17,614 nt of DNA. Source: an uncultured Coriobacteriaceae bacterium. Lineage in GTDB: Bacteria; Actinomycetota; Coriobacteriia; Coriobacteriales; Eggerthellaceae. Below are positions 1 through 7,904 of this stretch, one piece after another. Under the pieces are notes generated by a model. It did no database searches, was not told the origin of the DNA, and was given only the letters and a program-made list of their open reading frames with translations. The DNA lies in contig CACXFZ010000018.1 of NCBI GenBank assembly GCA_902767025.1, positions 1-17,614 of the forward strand. The letters run 5' to 3'. The translations under genes and the position numbers were made by a program. Positions within the stretch are counted from its first letter, which is position 1, and the number at the start of each line of letters is the position of its first letter.

Positions 1-1
1 G

Positions 2-856
2 AGCCAGAAGCAGGTGGAGCAGATCATCCGACCCACCGGCTTGCTGGATCCCGAGGTGATCGTGCGGCCCACGGCCAGCCAGATCGACGACATCCTGGAC
101 GAGGCCAAGGAGCGCGCCGAGCGCGACGAGCGCGTGCTCATCACCACGCTCACGAAGAAGATGGCAGAAGACCTGACCGACCACCTGCTCGACCAGGGCG
201 TGCGCGCGAACTACATGCACTCCGACATCGGCACGCTCGAGCGCGTGGACATCCTGCGCGAGCTGCGCCAGGGGAAGTTCGACGTGCTCGTGGGCATCAA
301 CCTGCTGCGCGAGGGCCTGGACCTGCCCGAAGTGAGCCTGGTGGCCATCCTGGATGCCGACAAGGAAGGCTTCCTGCGCAACCACCGCTCGCTGATCCAG
401 ACGATCGGTCGCGCCGCCCGTAACGTGAGCGGCCAGGTGATCATGTACGCAGACGTGCGCACCGATTCGATGGACCGGGCCATCACCGAAACGCAGCGGC
501 GCCGCGCGCTGCAGATGGCCTTCAACGAAGAGCACGGCATCGAGCCCCAGACCATCCGCAAGGCCATCAGCGACATCATGGACTACGTCAACGAGGAAGG
601 CCAGGCCAGCGCCGAGGACGTGAACAAGGAGCTCGCCGGGCTGGCGCGCGAGGAAGTGCTGCGCATCATCGGCTCGCTGGAAGACGAGATGGCGGCTGCC
701 AGCGCGAACATGGACTTCGAGCAGGCCGCCCACCTGCGCGACCAGGTCGTGAAGCTGCGCGCCCACTACGAAGGGTCGAGCGAGGAAGATGCGCTGGCCA
801 ACCTGAAGAAGACGGCGCGCAAGGGCTCGTCGTACGGGGTGCGCAAGCGCCGTTAG
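2..856 (+). CDS. uvrB: Excinuclease ABC subunit B, C-terminal part (truncated by window start)
   Basis: This is the last 284 or so residues of UvrB, the helicase-like damage-verification subunit of nucleotide excision repair. It receives DNA from UvrA and then recruits UvrC. Seen directly: the reading frame is open from base 2 with no start in the window. It carries superfamily 2 helicase motifs V and VI (GINLLREGLDLPEV and QTIGRAARN) and the UvrB segment around RRALQMAFNEEHGI. It ends in a UVR motif (residues EDEMAAASANMDFEQAAHLR), the coiled-coil hairpin that contacts UvrC, followed by a basic tail ending in RKRR. The N-terminal Walker A half lies outside the window. A short hairpin without a good T-run follows the stop. 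The next gene has its own likely promoter, so uvrB probably ends its transcription unit here. Confidence 0.97.
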   Translation, partial: SQKQVEQIIRPTGLLDPEVIVRPTASQIDDILDEAKERAERDERVLITTLTKKMAEDLTDHLLDQGVRANYMHSDIGTLERVDILRELRQGKFDVLVGINLLREGLDLPEVSLVAILDADKEGFLRNHRSLIQTIGRAARNVSGQVIMYADVRTDSMDRAITETQRRRALQMAFNEEHGIEPQTIRKAISDIMDYVNEEGQASAEDVNKELAGLAREEVLRIIGSLEDEMAAASANMDFEQAAHLRDQVVKLRAHYEGSSEEDALANLKKTARKGSSYGVRKRR

Positions 857-886
857 AACATCGGGGATGCCCGAAGGAAAACGTCG

Positions 887-907
887 TGCCGAACAGGTGC
901 TTCGGCA
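887..907 (+). terminator. Weak hairpin downstream of uvrB
   Basis: A 7-bp perfect stem (TGCCGAA at 887-893, TTCGGCA at 901-907) with a 7-nt loop lies 30 bp after the uvrB stop codon. The T-run after it is poor (TGCCTTTGG), so this is a possible but weak transcription stop. It separates uvrB from the promoter-like element at 953. Confidence 0.3.
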
Positions 908-952
908 TGCCTTTGGACGGCATCGACGGCAGTCAGAGACGGCCAAACAGAT

Positions 953-958
953 TATAAT
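953..958 (+). promoter_or_regulatory. Consensus -10 box upstream of the solute-binding lipoprotein gene
   Basis: A perfect TATAAT stands in an AT-rich patch within GC-rich DNA, 43 bp before the chosen ATG at 1002. No convincing -35 hexamer is seen 16-18 bp upstream, so the promoter may depend on an activator or an alternative contact. It would drive the lipoprotein and GGDEF-EAL genes together. Confidence 0.5.
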
Positions 959-1001
959 TGCGCCATTGAGAGGGACGGCCTTCTGCGTGCGGGAGGATGC
1001 A

Positions 1002-2441
1002 ATGCGCGTTACCAAGGCAATCATGGTTTTGTTGCTGGCTGCAGCGCTGATGCTTGCAGGCTGCAGTGGCGCCTCGGGTCGGCAATCGGCCGCCCAGGGA
1101 CCGGTCAACATCTCCGTCTGGACGTACTACAACGGCGAGCAGCTCGCCGCGTTCCAACAGCTCGTCGACGAGTTCAACGATGGCGTCGGCAAGGAAAAGG
1201 GCATCGTGGTCAAGGGTTCCAACCTGGGAAGCGTCAACGACCTGCGCGATGCCGTCATGAATTCGGCCGACGGCAAGATCGGCGCCGATCCCATGCCCAA
1301 CATCTTCGCCGCCTATCCCGACACGGCCTACGCCATAGACCAGCGGGGCATGATCGCCGACTTGTCCGAGTACCTGTCCGACGAAGAGCGCGATCTCTAC
1401 ATCGAAGGCTACCTGCAGGAAGGCTCGTTGGGTGCCAGCGGTGCCATCGAGATCTTCCCGGTCGCCAAGTCGGTCGAGGTCTTCCTGCTCAACAAGACCG
1501 ATTTCGAGCCGTTCGCCCAGGCGACGGGCGTCGACTACGACGACTTGAGCACGTTCGAGGGCGTGACCAAGGCCGCGCAGCAGTACTACGAGTGGACCGA
1601 CGCCCAAACGAGCGAGCCCAACGACGGCAAGGCGCTCTTCGGGCGCGACGCCATGGCGAATTACATGTACATCGGGGCCAAGCAGCTGGGCGTGAACCTG
1701 GTGACGGTCGCCGACGACGGCACGGTGAAGCTGGATTTCGACAAGGCGACGGCTCGCAAGCTCTGGGACAACTACTACATCCCCTTCGTGAAAGGGCATT
1801 TCGACGCCACGGGCCATTACCGCAGCGACGACATCAAGACGGGCAACATCATCGCGCTGGTGGGCTCGTCGTCGGGCGCGACGTACTTCCCTGCGCAGGT
1901 GTCCAACGACGTGGGCGAGACGCGCGACATCGAGATGCAGGTGCTGCCGTGCCCGCAGTTCGCGGGCAGCAAGGGCGTGGCCGTCCAGCAGGGGGCGGGC
2001 ATGGCCGTGGTCGACACCTCTGCCGAGGAAGTGCAGGCGTGCGTGGAGTTCCTGAAATGGTTCACCGACAAAGAGCAGAACATCGTGTTCTCGGTGTCGT
2101 CGGGGTACCTGCCGGTGACCAAGGCGGCCAACGACATCGAGGCCATCCGCAGTGCCGAAGGCGGCTTGAGCGAGCGCATGGGGCAGATACTGAGCGTGTC
2201 CCTCGAAACCGTTGCGGAAAACGAGCTGTACACGCCGCAGGCGTTCGAGCACGGCACCGAGTTCCGCGAGGTGCTGGAATACGCGATGTCGGACGCCGCG
2301 GCCGCCGATGCCCAGGCGGTCAGAGACCAGGTGGCATCCGGCACGCCTTACGACCAGGCGATAGCCCCGTACGTTGCCGACGAGCGCTTCGATACGTGGT
2401 ACCAGGAAACGCGCGCACAACTGGAAGAGCTTGCTCATTAG
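1002..2441 (+). CDS. Extracellular solute-binding lipoprotein, family 1 type, orphan
   Basis: A 479-residue ABC-type solute-binding protein, predicted to be exported and lipid-anchored outside the membrane. The ATG at 1002 is chosen because GGGAGG lies just upstream at 991-996 and it gives a perfect lipoprotein signal. That signal is a short basic N-terminus (MRVTK), a hydrophobic core, and the lipobox LAGC with Cys21 as the lipidated residue. A longer frame from 867 lacks these features. The mature part starts like family 1 binding proteins (VNISVWTYYNGEQLAAFQQL) and has the late FLKWFTDKEQN region and the SGYLPV segment typical of sugar or oligosaccharide binders. No permease or ATPase gene is adjacent. 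The next gene, 12 bp downstream, is a membrane GGDEF-EAL protein, so this protein may present a ligand to that receptor instead of feeding a transporter. The ligand cannot be read from sequence. Confidence 0.92.
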   Translation: MRVTKAIMVLLLAAALMLAGCSGASGRQSAAQGPVNISVWTYYNGEQLAAFQQLVDEFNDGVGKEKGIVVKGSNLGSVNDLRDAVMNSADGKIGADPMPNIFAAYPDTAYAIDQRGMIADLSEYLSDEERDLYIEGYLQEGSLGASGAIEIFPVAKSVEVFLLNKTDFEPFAQATGVDYDDLSTFEGVTKAAQQYYEWTDAQTSEPNDGKALFGRDAMANYMYIGAKQLGVNLVTVADDGTVKLDFDKATARKLWDNYYIPFVKGHFDATGHYRSDDIKTGNIIALVGSSSGATYFPAQVSNDVGETRDIEMQVLPCPQFAGSKGVAVQQGAGMAVVDTSAEEVQACVEFLKWFTDKEQNIVFSVSSGYLPVTKAANDIEAIRSAEGGLSERMGQILSVSLETVAENELYTPQAFEHGTEFREVLEYAMSDAAAADAQAVRDQVASGTPYDQAIAPYVADERFDTWYQETRAQLEELAH

Positions 2442-2453
2442 AAGGGTGCGGCG

Positions 2454-5144
2454 ATGTCCCGGGCTCCCGAGCAGAGGAAACGTTCGATACTGACCACGAT
2501 CACCGTGCCGATGCTGGTGCTCGTGATCGTCGAATTGCTGCTGTTCGTGGGCGCCCTGCTGGCCAGCGGGGTGCTCGAGAGGCTCGAACAGAGCAACTAC
2601 GACGTGCTCGACGCCCAGGTGTCGAACCGCCGCGACACCCTGCAGAGCTACTTCGTGGGGACCGTGTCGAACATGCGCGATCTGTCGAAGGCCGTCAACG
2701 ACGCCGCGCGAGAGTTGGTGGAATCGGGCGACACCGACGTGCTGTCGGTCGTCGGCGACCAGCAGGCCAGCACCGATCTGCTGAGCCAGGTGGTCGATCC
2801 GATGATTTCGGCCCTGCGCTCCAAGCGGGCGTCGGGCGTGTACGTGGTGCTGGGCAACGCGGGCGAGAGCCTTGGCGCCGACGGACGCCTGCCGGGCGTC
2901 TACATCCGAGATCACGATCCGGCCGCCACGCCGTCGACGCGCAACGAGGACCTGTCGATGGTGCGGGCCCCAGTGGATGTCGTGCAGGCGCACCGCATCA
3001 CCACGGCCATCTCCTGGCAGCCCGCCTTCGATTTCAACGGGCAGACCCCTGCCGCTCAGAGCTATTACTTCAAGCCCCTGCAGGCGGCATCCGAGGCCGA
3101 CTGGGTAGACGATGCGCAAGATTACCTGTATTGGGGCACGTCTTCCGACATTGAGACGGGTACGTCGAACATGATGACGTGCTCGGTCCCCCTGGTCTAC
3201 GACGACGGCACGGTGTACGGCGTGGTGGGCGTGGACCTGTCGGAAGGCTATGTGCAGTCGCTGCTGCCCAGCCAGAACCTCTACCACGGCAAGGAGGGGT
3301 CGTACGTGCTTGCACGGTTCTACCAGGACGACCTCGCCGCACCGCTTCCCACTACACTTGGCGTGCGTCCCGTGGTGGGCAGCGGTCCCTTGAGCGGCCC
3401 CTTTGGCTCCAACGACGTCTACGACGTCGAGGCCGCCGGGTACGAATACCATTGCACCATCGGCCAGGACGAGTACTGCACGAGCCGTGGGTTTTTGCGC
3501 CTGTACAACAACAACGCCCCCTTCGAGCACGAGCGCTGGGTGCTGCTGGGTCTGGTGCCCCGCAGCGCCTTCCATGGATTCGTCGACCAACTCGTCTGGG
3601 CGATCGCGCTGGCATCGCTTCTGATGCTGGCCGCCGGCATCATAGGCTCCGTCGTGGCGGGACGCAGCATCTCGAACCCGGTGCGCGGACTGTCCCAAGA
3701 CCTGATCAAGGCCTTCGAGAAACGCGGTTCGGCTCCCGACCTGAAGCCCACCGGCATTGCCGAGATCGACCAGCTGACCGACACCATCAACACGCTTTCG
3801 GCCGACATGGCCGACTCGAAGAAGCGCGAGCAGGAGCGCATCGAGCACGAGCGCGACTACGACCTGCTCACGGGGCTGATGAACAGGCGCTCGTTCTACC
3901 GCGAGTCGGAGAAGATCTTCGCCACGCCCGAGTTGCTGAAGTCGGCAGCGCTGCTGATGCTCGACTTGGACGACCTGAAGGATTTCAACGACGCGTACGG
4001 CCACGACTGCGGTGACAAGTACATCTACCAGGCGGCCCAGTGCTTCAAGGCGGCAGTGCCCGAAGATGCGCTGCTCTCCCGCATTTCCGGCGACGAGTTC
4101 TACGTGCTGTACTACGGCTACGACAGCCGCAAGGACATCGAAGAGCGCGTCGAGCACCTGCGCCGGGCGCTCGTCGGGGCCACCTTCACGCTGCCGTCGG
4201 GCGAGGAGGCGCCCATCAACGCGTCGGGCGGCGTGGCGCTCTACCTGGAAGACGGCAAGGAGTTCGCCGAGCTGATGAAGCTGGCGGATTTCACGATGTA
4301 CCAGGTGAAGACGTCGGGCAAGAACGACATCGCCTACTTCGACTTCGAGACGTACCAGAAGCAGGGCGAGGTACTGCGGGGCATCGCCGAGCTCAACGAG
4401 ATGCTCAACGACTACAGCCTGGCCGCATACCATTTCCAGCCCATCTTCAGCACGGTCACGGGCGAGCCGTACGCTTACGAGGCCCTGATGCGCGTGCAGT
4501 TCGAGTCGCTGCAAAGCCCGGCGGACGTGATGACCTACGCGCGCCAGGAGCGCAAGCTCGAGGAAATCGAGCGCATGACCTGGGTGCGCACCTTCGAGTG
4601 CTTCAGCACGCTGCGCGATCTGGGGAAGGTGGACCGGGACGCGTACCTGTTCATCAACTCGTTCGCCCACCTGTCGCTTCCCGAAGACGAGCTGAAGGGC
4701 CTTGCGGCTGAGTACCCCGACCTGATCGGCAACGTGGTCATCGAGATCACCGAGGCCGAGGACATGGACGAGCAGGCCACGGCCATCAAGCGCGAAACGC
4801 CGGGCTTTTCGGGTTTCTTCGCGCTCGACGATTACGGCAGCGGCTACAACTCCGAGCTGAAGCTCATCAACCTGAAGCCGAAGTTCGTGAAGGTGGACAT
4901 CTCCATCATCCGCGACATCGACACGTCGATGGACAAGCAGCGCATCGTGGCCCATGTGGCGGAATACGCCCACGAGCGCGACATGATGGTTATCGCGGAA
5001 GGAGTGGAGACGGCCCCCGAGCTCGACCAGCTCATGAAACTCGATGTCGACCTGGTGCAAGGCTACTATCTGGCACGGCCGGCCGAGCGGCCTGCGAAGA
5101 TCAACCCCAAGGCGCTCGAGCAGATCCGCACGCGCAAGCCCTAG
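2454..5144 (+). CDS. Membrane sensor with Cache-like extracellular domain, GGDEF and EAL domains
   Basis: An 896-residue c-di-GMP turnover protein. Order: cytoplasmic N-terminus, TM1 (about 16-39), a large extracellular region (about 40-378) with a Cache-like signature (YGVVGVDLSEGYVQSLL, 255-271), TM2 (about 379-403), a HAMP-like linker, GGDEF (about 465-630) and EAL (about 645-890). The GGDEF active site reads SGDEF (545-549), an accepted variant, with DLLTGLMNRR before it. The RxxD inhibitory site is absent (PEDA at that place). The EAL domain keeps the expected catalytic set: EAL (676-678), Asn735, the EITE glutamate, DDYGSGYN, KVD, AEGVE and QGYY. It is therefore probably an active phosphodiesterase, perhaps bifunctional. 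The ATG follows GAAGGG, 12 bp after the lipoprotein stop, so the two are probably co-transcribed and co-translated. Which activity dominates cannot be decided from sequence. Confidence 0.95.
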   Translation: MSRAPEQRKRSILTTITVPMLVLVIVELLLFVGALLASGVLERLEQSNYDVLDAQVSNRRDTLQSYFVGTVSNMRDLSKAVNDAARELVESGDTDVLSVVGDQQASTDLLSQVVDPMISALRSKRASGVYVVLGNAGESLGADGRLPGVYIRDHDPAATPSTRNEDLSMVRAPVDVVQAHRITTAISWQPAFDFNGQTPAAQSYYFKPLQAASEADWVDDAQDYLYWGTSSDIETGTSNMMTCSVPLVYDDGTVYGVVGVDLSEGYVQSLLPSQNLYHGKEGSYVLARFYQDDLAAPLPTTLGVRPVVGSGPLSGPFGSNDVYDVEAAGYEYHCTIGQDEYCTSRGFLRLYNNNAPFEHERWVLLGLVPRSAFHGFVDQLVWAIALASLLMLAAGIIGSVVAGRSISNPVRGLSQDLIKAFEKRGSAPDLKPTGIAEIDQLTDTINTLSADMADSKKREQERIEHERDYDLLTGLMNRRSFYRESEKIFATPELLKSAALLMLDLDDLKDFNDAYGHDCGDKYIYQAAQCFKAAVPEDALLSRISGDEFYVLYYGYDSRKDIEERVEHLRRALVGATFTLPSGEEAPINASGGVALYLEDGKEFAELMKLADFTMYQVKTSGKNDIAYFDFETYQKQGEVLRGIAELNEMLNDYSLAAYHFQPIFSTVTGEPYAYEALMRVQFESLQSPADVMTYARQERKLEEIERMTWVRTFECFSTLRDLGKVDRDAYLFINSFAHLSLPEDELKGLAAEYPDLIGNVVIEITEAEDMDEQATAIKRETPGFSGFFALDDYGSGYNSELKLINLKPKFVKVDISIIRDIDTSMDKQRIVAHVAEYAHERDMMVIAEGVETAPELDQLMKLDVDLVQGYYLARPAERPAKINPKALEQIRTRKP

Positions 5145-5162
5145 GCCAGGCGAGGTCCCAGG

Positions 5163-5996
5163 CTACACGTTGGGAAGCACGATGTCGCGCACGTCGCCGA
5201 TTGCGCCGCCCTGCGCGAGCACGGGATTCGTGTAGCGCCTGCGCTTCGCGGTGGACTTGCCGTACTGCGTGGCCTGGGCGGGGCAGCGGTGCAGGCATGC
5301 CAGGCAATGGCAGCACTCGTCGCCTTCCCATACAGGCATGCCGCCCACCAGCTGCACGGTGTCGGTGGGGCAGACCTGCTGGCAGGTGCCGCACCCGATG
5401 CACGCCTGTTCGTCCACGTGGAACTTGTCGATGGGGTTGTGCTTGTTCTGCCTGCCGGTGAAGCGCGACATCAGCGAGCCGAAGGGGTTGCGCACTTCGA
5501 AGCTGCCCATCTGCTTGGCGGCGATGGCGCCTGCCACCTGCTTGGCGCTCCTTCGCATCGTGCGGATGGTCTGCTTCTGGGCCTCGGGCTTGGGCATGTT
5601 GTACAGGTACACGCACGAGCCCACGCCCTGCACCGAATACGAGGCGTCGAGCTTGATGTTGTGGTGGCGCAGCAGCATCTTGCGGAAGAAGTCGGCCGTG
5701 CCGCCCGCGAAGGCGCCGCAGGTCATCACGCAATAGCAGTAGCCCGGCACGTAAGGGCGGCCGTTGTCGGTGATGAACTCCACCTCGCGCACGAAATCGT
5801 CGACGATGCTGGGGGTGGTCCAGGCGAACACGGGGAACACGAAGCCCAGGTTCTCGCCCTGGCTCACGCGGAAACGCAGGCCGAAGCGGTCCGTTTTCCA
5901 TGCCGCGCCCAAGTCCACCATCTCGTCGCCCACTGCATGGGCGATGATGCGCGCGACGTCGAGCGAGTTCCCTGTACCCGTGAAATAGAAGATCAT
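5163..5996 (-). CDS. EFR1-type protein: flavodoxin-like domain plus two [4Fe-4S] clusters
   Basis: A 277-residue cytoplasmic redox protein. The N-terminus (IFYFTGTGNSLDVA) is the FMN phosphate-binding loop of flavodoxin-like proteins. The C-terminal half holds two ferredoxin cluster motifs: C199-x2-C202-x2-C205-x3-C209-P and C228-x2-C231-x2-C234-x3-C238-P. This arrangement is that of the EFR1 family of anaerobes. These are presumed electron carriers between low-potential ferredoxin chemistry and flavin, and the physiological partner is unknown for most members. The ATG at 5996 places the flavodoxin loop right at the N-terminus, as usual for the family. The TGGAGGA at 6012-6018 is a rather long 15 nt upstream, but no alternative in-frame start is seen. 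The gene converges with the GGDEF-EAL gene (18-bp gap) and diverges from recN. Confidence 0.9.
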   Translation of the reverse strand: MIFYFTGTGNSLDVARIIAHAVGDEMVDLGAAWKTDRFGLRFRVSQGENLGFVFPVFAWTTPSIVDDFVREVEFITDNGRPYVPGYCYCVMTCGAFAGGTADFFRKMLLRHHNIKLDASYSVQGVGSCVYLYNMPKPEAQKQTIRTMRRSAKQVAGAIAAKQMGSFEVRNPFGSLMSRFTGRQNKHNPIDKFHVDEQACIGCGTCQQVCPTDTVQLVGGMPVWEGDECCHCLACLHRCPAQATQYGKSTAKRRRYTNPVLAQGGAIGDVRDIVLPNV

Positions 5997-6037
5997 CGGT
6001 GCCTGTGTCCATCCTCCAGATGTTGTGTTGTGGGCAG

Positions 6038-6043
6038 ATTATA
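6038..6043 (-). promoter_or_regulatory. -10 box for the EFR1-type gene
   Basis: Read on the minus strand, 6043-6038 is a perfect TATAAT about 41 bp before the ATG at 5996, within an AT-rich island between two divergent genes. No good -35 hexamer was recognised. On the plus strand a TACGAT at 6070-6075 could be the recN -10, so the two promoters would be closely spaced. Confidence 0.45.
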
Positions 6044-6113
6044 GTGCATATCTAGTGGTTTGGATTTGGTACGATATGGTAAGAACACAACATCGTTTCC
6101 TGGAGGCAATGCC

Positions 6114-7874
6114 ATGATCGACGAGCTGAATGTGCGCGACATCGCCCTGATCAAGCAAGCGAGCCTGTTCCCTGCACGCGGCCTGACCGCCATCACGGGG
6201 GAGACCGGTGCCGGCAAGACGGCGCTGCTGCAGGCGATGAAGCTGCTCTGCGGCGATCGTGCCGATTCCACGATGGTGCGCGAAGGGGCGAGTTCGCTCG
6301 AGGTGCAGGGCAGGATCCTGGACTTCGGCAAGCCCGAAGACGAGGGGATGGTCGCCCAGCGCCTGGTCACCTCCGACGGGCGCAGCCGCGTGCACATCAA
6401 CGGCGCGATGGCCCAGGTGGGACAGCTCGCCGAAACCGTCGGGGCCACGATCGACCTGTGCGGCCAGCACGAGCACCAGCGCCTGATGCAGGCGGCCAAC
6501 CACCGCTCCATGCTGGACGCGTGGGCGGGAAGCGATGTGGAAACGCCCCTGGCTGCCTACCGCGAAGCGTTTGCCGCTGCCCAGGAGGCGGCTGCAGCCA
6601 CCCAGCAGATCCGCGACGCCGGCAGCATGGATGCCGCGGCAGTCGAGCAGGCGCGCTACATCATCCGCCGCATCGACGAAGTCGCTCCGGTTGAATCGGA
6701 ATACGAAAGCCTGATGGAAGGCGTGCCGCGCGTCGAGAACTCCGAGGCTCTGAAGCGCACGGTCGAGCAGGCGCATGCGGCGCTGGCAGGCGATGGCGGG
6801 GCGCTGGAGACGCTGGGAGGGGCGATCCACGGCCTGGAATCCATGCAATCGGTCGACGAGGCCCTGGCGCAGAAGGTCGAAAGCCTGCGCGAAGCCTCGT
6901 ACATCATAGAAGACGTGGCGCGCGATGTGCGCTCGTATTCCGACAGCATCGAGTACGACCAGGCGGGCTTGCAGCAAATGCAGGACCGTCTGGGGCAGCT
7001 CCAGGGCATCATGCGCGCCTGGGGTCCAACGATCTCCGAAGTGCTGTCCGCGCGCGAGCGGGCGCAGGCAACGGTGGATGCCGTCGAGGGGTTCGCTCAG
7101 CGCCTGGAAGAGGCGCAGGCGGCCCAGGATGCGGCCGAAGAGCGCTTGGCGCAGGCGGCCGATGCGGTGCACGAGGCGCGCTTGGCGGCGGCTCCCCGGT
7201 TCGCCCACCTTGCCACCGAGCAGTTCGGGCGCCTGGGGCTGGGCGATGCTCGCCTGGAATGCTCCGTGGAGACGAAGCCGCGCGAGAGCTGGACCGACGA
7301 CGGCCCCGACGCGGTGCAGTTCATGTTCCGCCCCGGTGCCGATCTGAGTCCCAAGCCGCTGGCCAAGATCGCCTCGGGCGGCGAGATCAGCCGCGTGATG
7401 CTGGCCATCAAGGTGGCCCTGGGCTCGTCCGACGAAGTGGACACCCTGATCTTCGACGAGGTCGACGCCGGCATTGGCGGCACGGCGGCCCGGGCCCTCA
7501 CGGCCGTGCTGTCCGACCTGGCGCGTACCCACCAGGTCATCGTCGTCACCCATCTGGCCCAGGTGGCGGTGGCGGCGGAGGCCCACTACGTGGCGCGCAA
7601 GCTGCCCGGCGACACGCCCGAAACCCTGTTCTCCCACGTGGATGGCGAGCAGCGCGTGCGCGAGATCGCCCGCATGCTGTCGGGTGACAGCTCCCAGGCG
7701 ACGATCGACCATGCCCGCCAGCTCATTTCCGAGGCTGCCACGGCCCATGCCAAGCAGAAGGCGTCCGCCGCGCTCGAGGCGTTGGGCAAGCGCACGGCAG
7801 CCGAAGCGGCAGCGGGATCCGGTCCTGCGGCGGGCCCGTCTCCCACGCTGTTCGACGAGGGGCGGATCTTCTAG
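6114..7874 (+). CDS. recN: DNA repair protein RecN (SMC-like ATPase)
   Basis: A 586-residue SMC-family protein that acts early in recombinational repair of double-strand breaks, bridging DNA ends. Seen: Walker A GETGAGKT (29-36) right after the N-terminal beta strands, and the RecN-specific CGQHEHQ segment (116-122; HGQHEH is usual). A long, helix-rich middle of about 250 residues is rich in Ala, Glu and Gln, forming the coiled-coil arms. Then come the ABC signature ASGGEISRVMLA (from about 420), Walker B LIFDEVD (445-451) followed by AGIGG, and a switch-like VVTHLAQVA. The ATG at 6114 has TGGAGG at 6101-6106 with 7-nt spacing. An in-frame TTG at 6060 is unnecessary. The C-terminal tail of about 30 residues is Ala/Gly/Pro-rich and looks like an unstructured extension. 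No LexA-type inverted repeat (GAAC-N4-GTTC) was seen upstream, so SOS control is not evident here. Confidence 0.97.
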   Translation: MIDELNVRDIALIKQASLFPARGLTAITGETGAGKTALLQAMKLLCGDRADSTMVREGASSLEVQGRILDFGKPEDEGMVAQRLVTSDGRSRVHINGAMAQVGQLAETVGATIDLCGQHEHQRLMQAANHRSMLDAWAGSDVETPLAAYREAFAAAQEAAAATQQIRDAGSMDAAAVEQARYIIRRIDEVAPVESEYESLMEGVPRVENSEALKRTVEQAHAALAGDGGALETLGGAIHGLESMQSVDEALAQKVESLREASYIIEDVARDVRSYSDSIEYDQAGLQQMQDRLGQLQGIMRAWGPTISEVLSARERAQATVDAVEGFAQRLEEAQAAQDAAEERLAQAADAVHEARLAAAPRFAHLATEQFGRLGLGDARLECSVETKPRESWTDDGPDAVQFMFRPGADLSPKPLAKIASGGEISRVMLAIKVALGSSDEVDTLIFDEVDAGIGGTAARALTAVLSDLARTHQVIVVTHLAQVAVAAEAHYVARKLPGDTPETLFSHVDGEQRVREIARMLSGDSSQATIDHARQLISEAATAHAKQKASAALEALGKRTAAEAAAGSGPAAGPSPTLFDEGRIF

Positions 7875-7904
7875 GCAGGGTGGCGTTCGATACGTGCCTG
7901 CGCG

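Noticed and set aside
867..1001. Upstream extension of the lipoprotein gene by 45 codons
   Set aside because: It would bury the lipoprotein signal peptide behind a charged leader and covers the TATAAT element. The ATG at 1002 has its own GGGAGG.
933..5060. Open frame of 1375 codons on the minus strand opposite the lipoprotein and GGDEF-EAL genes
   Set aside because: It is the mirror of two well-supported plus-strand genes. Its translation is rich in His, Arg, Val, Leu and Gly with no recognisable domain, the usual result of the third-position GC bias of the sense genes. No ribosome-binding site or family motif was seen.
6081..6098. Possible LexA site (GAAC ... GTTT) before recN
   Set aside because: The half-sites are eight bases apart and the second reads GTTT, not the GAAC-N4-GTTC form.
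6060..6113. In-frame TTG start 18 codons upstream of the recN ATG
   Set aside because: It has no ribosome-binding site and would place the recN -10-like element inside the coding region. The ATG at 6114 has TGGAGG at good spacing.
6039..7748. Long minus-strand frame opposite recN
   Set aside because: A composition shadow of recN, with no motifs and no start signal.
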